Shown here: positions 1 to 6,014 of the stretch, piece after piece
Position numbering within the stretch: the stretch's first letter is position 1
Layout: each line of letters starts with the position of its first letter
DNA from: Methylococcaceae bacterium UBA659
GTDB taxonomy: Bacteria; Pseudomonadota; Gammaproteobacteria; Methylococcales; Methylomonadaceae
DNA length: 6,196 nucleotides
NCBI GenBank assembly: GCA_002299495.1
Contig: DBNZ01000111.1
Span: 1 to 6,196 of the forward strand
Direction of reading: 5' to 3'
Position numbers and translations under genes: made by a program
Notes under the pieces: model-generated
Told to the model about the DNA's origin: nothing
The model's input: only the letters and a program-made list of their open reading frames with translations
The model's database searches: none

Positions 1-306
1 TACCCAGACTAGGCCGTCCGGTTCCCAATCCATCCCGGCATGCATTCTTAGGATAATATCTTTGTAAACGGCCAGGCTAGGGAAACCCTCGGCGAGCGCC
101 TCGTCATCCCCCATGTCGCCTAGCCGCTCCTGACGCAAGTCGGTGATGATAAAAGCTTTATTTTCCAATACGAAGGTTTCGCCCGGCCAACCGTAAACGC
201 CATTGCGGCGTTGTTGGGTTTTCTTCCCCGCTAATACGGCTTCCACCCATTTTGACTGGGTGATTAATCGGTCTAGGGCACAGGTTTTTTCTGGTAGGTT
301 TGTCAT
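1..306 (-). CDS. ASCH-domain protein, C-terminus cut by window edge
   Basis: The reverse strand is open for 102 codons from an ATG at 306 to the left edge without a stop, so this is the N-terminal part of a gene whose end lies outside. The translation begins MTNLPEKTCALDRLI. It continues with KWVEAVLAGKKTQQRRNG (about residues 20-37), YGWPGETF, an ITDLRQERLGDM stretch (about 54-65) and FPSLAVYKDIILRMH. The basic K-x-K-T-Q-x-R-R motif followed by a short beta-rich domain with conserved Trp/Gly is what I know from ASCH (PUA-like fold) proteins, which are thought to bind RNA or nucleotides; the exact substrate cannot be read here. An upstream in-frame ATG at 322 is followed two codons later by a stop, so 306 is the first usable ATG. 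No strong Shine-Dalgarno sequence precedes it. It lies 53 bases downstream of the lipoprotein gene on the same strand and may be read through from that operon. Confidence 0.75.
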   Translation of the reverse strand, partial: MTNLPEKTCALDRLITQSKWVEAVLAGKKTQQRRNGVYGWPGETFVLENKAFIITDLRQERLGDMGDDEALAEGFPSLAVYKDIILRMHAGMDWEPDGLVWV

Positions 307-359
307 TTCGGTTTTAGTCCATGTTAAGTTGCAAAAATACTATGATACGGGCACAAGGC

Positions 360-890
360 TTACTCCAAGGCAACCAACCAATGGTCAATTTGGCTACTGG
401 CCTGCTTGACCAAATCGGCTAAAGCCGCCACCGCCCCTTTTGCATCGGGGCTTAGGCAGGTTTTTTTCAGGGCGAATTGCCGGCTGGCGATCAATTTTTG
501 GTCGCCCGCGCCATAAACACGGATTAAGAGGCGCAGGCTGGCTACGGCATGGTTCGGGGAATTAAAGAATTGTTCAAATTCCAATAATTCTATTTCCAGC
601 GCAAAATTATGGTTAACACCATCAACCAGCAGGCGTTGCCGCAACAATTCAGGGGGCGGGGCTAACCAGCGGTCAAGATTATAAGCCCTGACCTGGCTGG
701 CAGATTGGTACGCTAAACGGTAGCGGATAAGGTAGTCGTTCAACCAGCCGGGAGCCGTCACTGATATTACTGCAACATTGGCCGTATCGCCGGGTTTTCC
801 AGTTAAGCCCAAATCATGCAGGGCGGGCGGCGCGACCGTTTTGCTACAGGCGGAAACAAACAACAAACTGATGCACAAGCCATACTTCAT
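360..890 (-). CDS. PqiC-like ABC transporter auxiliary lipoprotein
   Basis: This 176-residue protein has a short lipoprotein signal peptide: MKYG, a hydrophobic stretch, then V-S-A-C with the lipidated Cys at residue 15. The +2 residue is Ser, not Asp, which by the Lol rule predicts outer-membrane sorting. The mature part matches the ABC_trans_aux (DUF330, PqiC-type) family. A typical block spans residues 47-87: a P-G-W-L patch, then Y-R-L-A-Y, Q-V-R-A-Y, R-W-L-A-P-P and L-L-R-Q-R-L. A beta-rich second half follows. Proteins of this family partner with MCE proteins of PqiB or MlaD type and are thought to provide the outer-membrane docking end of a lipid-transfer path. The start lies only 2 bases after the TAA of the MCE gene, so the two are translationally close and surely co-transcribed. 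Length is close to that of PqiC. It is called by family, not by ortholog, because the system also resembles Mla. Confidence 0.88.
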   Translation of the reverse strand: MKYGLCISLLFVSACSKTVAPPALHDLGLTGKPGDTANVAVISVTAPGWLNDYLIRYRLAYQSASQVRAYNLDRWLAPPPELLRQRLLVDGVNHNFALEIELLEFEQFFNSPNHAVASLRLLIRVYGAGDQKLIASRQFALKKTCLSPDAKGAVAALADLVKQASSQIDHWLVALE

Positions 891-892
891 AA

Positions 893-1807
893 TTATTCCT
901 GAAATTCCGGCTCACCGGGCGCTGGGATTTGTTGTATACCCGATCCAAACAATAAGGCCTGCGGATCGTTTTCCAAAACCTTGGCGGCTCGCTTAATTTG
1001 GTCGCTGGCCTGCCCTAAGTCCGTCAACAACTGGTTGAATTTTGGCAACGTCCTAGAGGACAGAGAATTGCCCGCCACCATACCGCTTTCAACCAGCTCC
1101 GTAGTCTTCTTGCTCAAGGTCTTGACTTCACCCGCCAAGCCCCGCAAGTCATAAGTCAGGTTATTGATATTAGCCAAGGTCTTATGGGCGTTTTTGCTCA
1201 GGTTTGGGACTTCCCGCAAAGCCCTATCAACGCTTTCTTCTAAGGCGTTTAGCTTCGTGGTCAAGTTTTTGACATCAATAAGAATTGCATTAATGTATTG
1301 CTGGTTCTCATCGCTCAATATCGCATTCAAGCGCACCATGAACAAATCGGTCTTGCGTAGAATTTCTTCGCCGGCGTCCAGCAATTGGTCGGTTTTTGAC
1401 GGCCTGATCGGTATCCGGTATTTGGGGTTGGGGTCGCCTGGGGGAATCAGTTCCCTAACGTTGCCGGCATCCGATAATTGCAATTGGGTCAAGCCGGTTA
1501 CGCCTTTCAATTGCAGCACGGCATAAACCCCTTTGGTGAGGGTGATGCCTTTATCCACCTCGATGGGAATGACGATGATATTGCTATCATTAGGGTCGAA
1601 TTGGATGCTAATGACTTTGCCTACGGCAATACCGCGAAAATAAACCGTGCTCTCAGGGTTTAAACCAGACACCGACGCTTGGGTCGACACATAATAGCGG
1701 TTGCGCTCTTCTTGAAAACGGCCGATCCAGATAATGCTGACAATGGTCGCCGTCACCAAACTAAACAAAAAGATGCCGTTGATCAATGCATGGTTTGTTT
1801 TCGCCAT
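893..1807 (-). CDS. mlaD: MlaD-type MCE-domain protein, inner-membrane anchored
   Basis: This 304-residue protein has one N-terminal membrane segment (about residues 10-28) with an N-in orientation. A single MCE domain follows at about residues 38-115, including the typical V-S-G-L-N-P-E-S-T-V-Y-F-R-G-I-A-V-G-K-V block at 46-65 and L-K-G-V-T-G-L-T-Q-L at 100-109. The MCE family forms hexameric rings that carry phospholipid through the periplasm. Residues 140-280 are largely helical by composition, with many N-L-, L-N- and Lys-rich heptad-like stretches, ending in a D-P-Q-A-L-L-F-G motif. The protein is much longer than E. coli MlaD (about 180 residues) because of this tail. The ATG at 1807 follows the stop of the ATPase gene by one base, with an AAGGCGG Shine-Dalgarno-like sequence about 5 bases upstream. 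The symbol is given by family; a PqiB- or Mce-like role is possible because the next gene is PqiC-like. Confidence 0.9.
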   Translation of the reverse strand: MAKTNHALINGIFLFSLVTATIVSIIWIGRFQEERNRYYVSTQASVSGLNPESTVYFRGIAVGKVISIQFDPNDSNIIVIPIEVDKGITLTKGVYAVLQLKGVTGLTQLQLSDAGNVRELIPPGDPNPKYRIPIRPSKTDQLLDAGEEILRKTDLFMVRLNAILSDENQQYINAILIDVKNLTTKLNALEESVDRALREVPNLSKNAHKTLANINNLTYDLRGLAGEVKTLSKKTTELVESGMVAGNSLSSRTLPKFNQLLTDLGQASDQIKRAAKVLENDPQALLFGSGIQQIPAPGEPEFQE

Positions 1808-1808
1808 G

Positions 1809-2600
1809 TTACCGCCTTAAGTTCCGAAATACACGTTTAGCCCGTGGGTTATGGAAAAACTCCCTGACAAAAGGGTGTCCGCAGGCCAAAATAGCCGGTA
1901 GCGGCTCGAAGGCTATAATTTTCTGGTCAGCCAACACGGCGACCTTGGTGCATAAATCCCTTAACACGTCCAAGTCATGGGTCACTAACACCACAGTGAA
2001 ATGCAATTGCCGGTGCAATTCGGCCAACAAGTCAACGAAATCCTGGCTGGCGATGGGGTCAAGTCCGGCAGTGGGTTCATCCAACAGCAATAGGCCAGGC
2101 TCCAAAATTAACGCCCGCGCCAATGCCACCCGTTTGATCATCCCGCCAGAGAGTTCGGCTGGCTTTAACCAGGCGTCGTGCGAGTTCAAACCTACGGTCA
2201 CTAATTTCATAAACACCAAATGTTCGATCAGGCGTTCCTCATTTATGCCTATCTCCCGAAGCGGAAAGGCAACGTTTTCAAATACATCCAAGGCACTGAA
2301 CAATGCGCCCCTTTGGAATAAGACACCACAGACTTGGGCGGCCGTTTTTGTGCTGTCTTTAAGATAATCACCCAAGGTTTGTCCCATCAAGTAAATTTTG
2401 CCTTGGCTAGGAACCTGTAAGCCAATGATTTCACGCAATAATGTGGTCTTACCGCAACCCGAAGCCCCCACCAAGCCGGCGATTTCACCTTTAGCAATAG
2501 ACATGCTGATGTCTTGATGGACTGTTTTTACATTCCCTAACCCATCGCTGAACTGCGTCCAAACATGATCAATGCCGATCGCCACCGCTGTTCCGATCAT
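1809..2600 (-). CDS. mlaF: MlaF-type ABC transporter ATP-binding protein
   Basis: This 263-residue ATPase is complete. It has Walker A GASGCGKT at 45-52, the Q-loop Gln at 96 within G-V-L-F-Q-R-G-A-L-F, the signature L-S-G-G-M at 150-154, Walker B L-L-L-L-D-E-P at 170-176 with D-loop A-G-L-D-P, and the switch His at 208 in V-T-H-D. The Met at the fifth signature position and the F-Q-x-G-A-L-F-S-x-L-D-V-F-E-N-V-A-F-P-L block are typical of the MlaF/Ttg2A branch, not of importers in general. It should power the adjacent MlaE-type permease from the cytoplasmic face. Its ATG overlaps the permease stop codon as ATGA (2597-2600), implying translational coupling, and its own stop is one base before the MCE gene. 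The C-terminus ends in a basic H-P-F-V-R-E-F-F-H-N-P-R tail, as in MlaF proteins, where that end contacts the partner subunit. All catalytic residues are present. Confidence 0.95.
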   Translation of the reverse strand: MIGTAVAIGIDHVWTQFSDGLGNVKTVHQDISMSIAKGEIAGLVGASGCGKTTLLREIIGLQVPSQGKIYLMGQTLGDYLKDSTKTAAQVCGVLFQRGALFSALDVFENVAFPLREIGINEERLIEHLVFMKLVTVGLNSHDAWLKPAELSGGMIKRVALARALILEPGLLLLDEPTAGLDPIASQDFVDLLAELHRQLHFTVVLVTHDLDVLRDLCTKVAVLADQKIIAFEPLPAILACGHPFVREFFHNPRAKRVFRNLRR

Positions 2601-3721
2601 AACGAGAAACCCACATTCATAAACAAAATTGCAAACACCGCATCCATCATTATGACCACAGTAATGGCCGCAACCACTGAGTTCGTGGTCTCATTGCCCA
2701 AGCTTTCGGTGTTGGGTTTGATCCTAAAGCCAAAATGGCAGGCGATCAAAGCGATCGAAAACCCGAACGTGGTGCTTTTCAACAAGCCAATCAGGAGATT
2801 GCTTAACGGCACCGCTTCAGGCAATTTGAATAAAAACTGCTTGTAACTGATGTCCAAGATGCCTTGGGCCGAAAGGATGCCGCCAAATAACGCCGCCGCG
2901 CTCGTCCAAACCGATAACAACGGCAACACCACCGCCAACGCGACCACCTTTGGCAACACCAAGCGCAAGGAATGCGAAATACCCAATGCCGACAGGGCAT
3001 CCAGTTCTTCGGTGACCCGCATGATGCCAATTTGGGCGGTCATCGCCGAACCGGAACGACCCGCCACCAAGATTGCGGCCAGTAGCGGGCCTAATTCACG
3101 GATAATGCTCATACCCAGGATATTGATAATAAATATCTCGCCGCCAAACATTTTCAACTGCAGGGCGGACAGGTAACTTAAGACGATACCAATCAAAAAA
3201 CCCACCAACGCCGTAATACCCAGCGCCCTAACCCCGGCATCATAGACAGTGTTTGAAATATCCGGCCAAGGGATGGCTTTGACATTAAACAGCAAGTGAC
3301 CGAGGTCCAACACCAATTGACCTAACAAAGTCAGCACGCTCAAAACTTGGTCAAAAAAACTGCTATACATTTTATTGATGGTCAAACCCATCAACTGGAC
3401 AAAAGGCAGCTGCGGCACCGGTTGCGGCAATTCTAACTGCCCCCAGCGTGCCAAAAAACACAAATGTTCAGGCTTACCCTGCACCGATGCCGGAAAACGC
3501 CACCCCCAAGCCTGCCAGATCATTAAGGCCGAATAACTGTCCAGTAAATCCACTCCATTTAAATCCCAATGCACGTCTGGGTCGGCACCCAATGCCCGCA
3601 ACTTTTTGGCGACCTCTTTCGCCGGTTCCAAGTTGATCAAAGTCCAATCACCGACTAATGCCATACCCAGACCGCCATTTTCCAATCGGGTTTCAATCAG
3701 CCGCAAAGTTTGCCCAGGCAT
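2597..3721 (-). CDS. mlaE: STAS-MlaE fusion, lipid ABC transporter permease
   Basis: This 374-residue protein joins two domains. Residues 1 to about 100 resemble a STAS/MlaB domain: G-D-W-T-L at 24-28, a D-L-N-G-V-D-L-L-D-S strand-loop at 53-62 and a following helix. The Asp61-Ser62 pair sits where STAS proteins carry their conserved Asp-Ser/Thr. From about 110 to the end it is an MlaE permease with around five or six hydrophobic segments. It carries the family hallmark R-E-L-G-P-L-L-A-A-I-L-V-A-G-R-S-G-S-A at 208-226, then E-E-L-D-A-L at 238-243. In the Mla system the permease moves phospholipid across the inner-membrane complex and MlaB regulates the ATPase; here the regulator is fused to the permease, which is known in other MlaE-family members. 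The ATG at 3721 lies 4 bases after the AI-2E gene stop; a weak AAGAG/TAAGA-type binding site overlaps the end of that gene. The 3' end overlaps the ATPase start by 4 bases. Confidence 0.92.
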   Translation of the reverse strand: MPGQTLRLIETRLENGGLGMALVGDWTLINLEPAKEVAKKLRALGADPDVHWDLNGVDLLDSYSALMIWQAWGWRFPASVQGKPEHLCFLARWGQLELPQPVPQLPFVQLMGLTINKMYSSFFDQVLSVLTLLGQLVLDLGHLLFNVKAIPWPDISNTVYDAGVRALGITALVGFLIGIVLSYLSALQLKMFGGEIFIINILGMSIIRELGPLLAAILVAGRSGSAMTAQIGIMRVTEELDALSALGISHSLRLVLPKVVALAVVLPLLSVWTSAAALFGGILSAQGILDISYKQFLFKLPEAVPLSNLLIGLLKSTTFGFSIALIACHFGFRIKPNTESLGNETTNSVVAAITVVIMMDAVFAILFMNVGFSL

Positions 3722-3725
3722 AGTC

Positions 3726-4949
3726 TTAATTCTCTTTTACCTTGTTTAAGTCCGCTGCGTTTAAGTCCGCTACCAAATGGTTTTGTTCAAACCGTGGCCA
3801 AGCATTTAGGACGGCTTTCACCACGGTTGCCAACGGAATGGCAAAAAACACCCCCCAAAAACCCCATAAGCCGCCAAAAAACAAGATGGCGATAATAATG
3901 GCCACCGCGTGCAGGTTAACCGCCTCAGAAAACAAGAAAGGGATTAACACGATAGCGTCCAAGGCTTGGATGACGGCATAGGCTACCAGCACATACATGA
4001 ACTCGTCGGCTTGGAAACCCCATTGAAAATAGGCGACAAACACCACCGGGAAGGTGACTAAGGTAGCACCAATATAAGGGATTATCACCGAAAGCCCAAT
4101 CAGCAACGACAACAGCATGGCGTAATTCAAGCCAATGGCGGCAAAAGTGATATAACAAGCCACCCATAAGATAATGACTTCGGTGATCTTGCCGCGCACA
4201 TAATTGCCAATTTGGGTGTCAACCTCCTGCCACACCTGGATCGTCAAGTTTCTATTTTTGGGTACATATTTCAACACCCAAGAAATAAACAAACGCTTAT
4301 CCTTCAAAAAGAAAAACACCATCATAGGCAGCAAAAACAAATAGACCAAAGCGCTGACCAAACCCAGCACAGAGGCGGCCGAAAAAGACAAAACCGTTTG
4401 CCCGTAGCTCAGCAACTCCCGCTGTATACTCAATAAGATTTGTTGGATCCGGTTTTCTGTTATCAAGCTTGGGTACACTTGCGGCAAACGCAAGATTTCA
4501 AGTTGAGCCTGGTCAACCAAGTAAGGGATGTTTTGCATCAGCTCCAAGGTTTGCTGAGATACCAGCGGTATCAAATAAAACAGCATGAAACCTAACCCTA
4601 CCATAAACGCGGAAAAAACCAGGCAGACGCCCAACAGCCGGGGCATACCCCAGCGTTCCGCCTTACCGACCAAGCCTTCAAGCAGATAGGCAATGACAAC
4701 GGATGCAAAAACCGGCATCAGCACGCTGGCCAAAAAATAAATCAGGCCAAAAATAACGGCCAGGATAATGGCCAGCGAAACCACTTGCTCGTTGGGCAAT
4801 AGCCGCTTGAAGACCGCGGTGAGGAAATCCATTTGGGCGGGCTGGGTTTGGTTTGTCATGGTCAAAACAGTGGCTGCGGGTGTCATATCTTTCATTCTAT
4901 CCCCAACCATACTTTCCGCCCTATTATGATTTTGCAATGCCACAACCAT
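3726..4949 (-). CDS. AI-2E/PerM-family membrane transporter
   Basis: The frame encodes up to 407 residues of a polytopic membrane protein of the AI-2E family (PerM, TqsA, YdiK). Hydrophobic segments lie at about 57-90, 105-130, 190-215, 255-310, 317-340 and 347-382. There is an amphipathic loop at 131-185, as in the family. Family motifs are N-Y-V-R-G-K at 249-254, I-P-Y-I-G-A at 290-295 and the C-terminal F-G-G-L-W-G-F-W-G-V-F-F-A-I-P-L block at 357-372. Members export or exchange small solutes, autoinducer-2 in the case of TqsA, and the substrate here cannot be read. The start is uncertain: 4949 is the first ATG after an in-frame stop but has AAGGG directly abutting it, which is too close. 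ATGs at 4910 (after GGCGGAAAGT), 4895 (after GGGGATAGA) and 4886 are at least as plausible, and the first 40 residues carry no recognisable domain. It heads the lipid-transport operon, ending 4 bases before the permease gene. Confidence 0.9.
   Translation of the reverse strand: MVVALQNHNRAESMVGDRMKDMTPAATVLTMTNQTQPAQMDFLTAVFKRLLPNEQVVSLAIILAVIFGLIYFLASVLMPVFASVVIAYLLEGLVGKAERWGMPRLLGVCLVFSAFMVGLGFMLFYLIPLVSQQTLELMQNIPYLVDQAQLEILRLPQVYPSLITENRIQQILLSIQRELLSYGQTVLSFSAASVLGLVSALVYLFLLPMMVFFFLKDKRLFISWVLKYVPKNRNLTIQVWQEVDTQIGNYVRGKITEVIILWVACYITFAAIGLNYAMLLSLLIGLSVIIPYIGATLVTFPVVFVAYFQWGFQADEFMYVLVAYAVIQALDAIVLIPFLFSEAVNLHAVAIIIAILFFGGLWGFWGVFFAIPLATVVKAVLNAWPRFEQNHLVADLNAADLNKVKEN
3744..3771 (-). 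repeat. Tandem 15-base duplication inside the AI-2E gene end
   Basis: A 13-base unit, gtttaagtccgct on the plus strand, occurs at 3744-3756 and again at 3759-3771 with a period of 15 bases. It is in frame and gives A-D-L-N-A-A-D-L-N near the C-terminus of the AI-2E protein (about residues 394-402). It looks like a slippage duplication in an unconstrained hydrophilic tail, not a functional repeat array. Confidence 0.8.
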
Positions 4950-4959
4950 CCCTTACAAT
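4931..4959 (+). promoter_or_regulatory. Possible sigma-70 promoter for the DHH gene
   Basis: TTTGCA at 4931-4936 (4 of 6 to TTGACA), a 17-base spacer and TACAAT at 4954-4959 (5 of 6 to TATAAT) would start transcription near 4966, giving a leader of about 24 bases before the ATG at 4990. It lies in the divergent gap and reaches into the longest form of the AI-2E frame. The match is by eye only. Confidence 0.4.
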
Positions 4960-4989
4960 GACCCGCCGCCTGACGTTTAAGAGATAATC

Positions 4990-5961
4990 ATGCATATTGA
5001 TGTTTTTAATGGTGATGCCGATGGCATTTGTGCCTTGGTGCAATTACATTTGGCTGCGCCTAGGGCCGCCGAAACCCAATTGGTAACCGGCCTAAAAAGG
5101 GATATCGAACTGCTGGAGCGGGTATCTGTTAATCCAGGCGATCAAGTGACCGTCTTAGACGTTTCCATGGAAAAAAACCGCCCCGCATTGCTCAATATTC
5201 TCGCACAAGGAGCGCAGGTCTTTTATGTCGACCATCATCAAGCCGGGGCTATCCCAAGCCATCCTAGCCTTAAGGCCATCATCGACACCGACGCCAATAC
5301 CTGCACCAGCTTGCTGGTGGATCACTATCTTAACGGGCAATTCCGCGCTTGGGCGGTGACCGCAGCGTTCGGGGACAATTTGCTCGACAGCGCCTTAGCC
5401 GCTGCCAAACCCTTGTCTTTATCCGAACCCAAACTGAAGCAACTCAACGACCTGGGCGTTTGTATCAATTATAACGGTTACGGCGGCAGCCTTGCCGACT
5501 TGCACTTCCCCCCTGAAACCTTATTCCGCGAATTGGTTCCCTACCGCTCACCTTTTGAGTTTATGGACGACAATGCGGAAACCTACCAGCGGCTGCTCGA
5601 TGGCTACGCCGATGATATGGCCACCGCGCTAGGCATCAAACCCGAACACCTAAGCCCGGCGGTGGCCGTCTATATCCTCCCCGACGAAGCCTGGGCCAGA
5701 CGGGTCAGCGGCGTATTCGGCAACGAATTGGCTAACCGGCATCCGACCCGCGCCCATGCCGTGTTTAGCTTTACCCCCAAAGGAGATTACCAAATCAGCG
5801 TCCGTGCGCCCTTAACCCACAAAACCGGCGCCGATGAACTGTGCTCACAATTCCCCACCGGCGGTGGCCGCAAGGCCGCCGCCGGAGTCAACCACTTGCC
5901 TTTGGAGCAATTGCCCGTTTTCATTGCCGCTTTTGAACGGCAATACCCCAGTAATGGATAG
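4990..5961 (+). CDS. DHH/DHHA1-family phosphoesterase
   Basis: This 323-residue protein has the DHH superfamily layout. Motif I is N-G-D-A-D-G at 7-12 (Asp9, Asp11), the next metal-binding Asp is in V-L-D-V-S at 55-59, and the name motif V-D-H-H is at 80-83. A further acidic region includes F-G-D-N at 127-130. The C-terminal DHHA1 domain carries a glycine motif G-G-G-R-K-A-A-A-G at 291-299. Such enzymes are Mn-dependent phosphodiesterases or phosphatases acting on short oligonucleotides, cyclic dinucleotides, single-stranded DNA or pAp. The motif I form D-A-D-G is nearer RecJ/Cdc45-type proteins than NrnA, but at 323 residues it is far shorter than RecJ. No signal peptide or membrane segment is seen, so it is cytoplasmic. 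The ATG at 4990 has AAGAGA 5 bases upstream. It is divergent from the AI-2E gene and followed after 53 bases by cysC, which makes pAp a candidate substrate by context only. Confidence 0.9.
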   Translation: MHIDVFNGDADGICALVQLHLAAPRAAETQLVTGLKRDIELLERVSVNPGDQVTVLDVSMEKNRPALLNILAQGAQVFYVDHHQAGAIPSHPSLKAIIDTDANTCTSLLVDHYLNGQFRAWAVTAAFGDNLLDSALAAAKPLSLSEPKLKQLNDLGVCINYNGYGGSLADLHFPPETLFRELVPYRSPFEFMDDNAETYQRLLDGYADDMATALGIKPEHLSPAVAVYILPDEAWARRVSGVFGNELANRHPTRAHAVFSFTPKGDYQISVRAPLTHKTGADELCSQFPTGGGRKAAAGVNHLPLEQLPVFIAAFERQYPSNG

Positions 5962-5994
5962 TTGGCCTTAGCCATCGCCTTGTTTATTTGACCC

Positions 5995-6014
5995 AGCTTA
6001 ACCCTAGCTTAACC
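5995..6014 (+). repeat. Direct repeat abutting the cysC start codon
   Basis: AGCTTAACC occurs at 5995-6003 and at 6006-6014, period 11, the second copy ending exactly at the cysC ATG. It occupies the place where a Shine-Dalgarno sequence would be expected, and no purine-rich site is visible. It could be a slippage duplication or a small regulatory site; nothing in the sequence decides between these. Confidence 0.7.

Noticed and set aside
307..359. Possible promoter for the ASCH gene
   Set aside because: AT-rich patches such as TAGTAT are present on the minus strand but no -35 box at a proper distance could be found.
1164..1526. 120-codon plus-strand open frame
   Set aside because: Antisense to the MCE gene, no domain and no ribosome binding site; an effect of codon bias in the real gene.
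1786..2367. 193-codon plus-strand open frame
   Set aside because: It lies wholly antisense to the MlaF and MlaD genes, which have clear family motifs; its translation is Ser/Asn/Lys-rich with no recognisable domain, so it is a shadow frame.
2850..3176. 108-codon plus-strand open frame
   Set aside because: Antisense to the most conserved part of the MlaE permease; low-complexity Ala/Asn/Pro composition typical of a shadow frame.
3836..3890. C/A-rich runs that look like a simple-sequence tract
   Set aside because: They are ordinary Gly/Phe/Trp codons of the conserved C-terminal AI-2E block on the minus strand.
5962..6014. Possible terminator between the DHH gene and cysC
   Set aside because: Only a four-base-pair stem (GGCC-type against GCC) can be drawn and there is no T-run after it.
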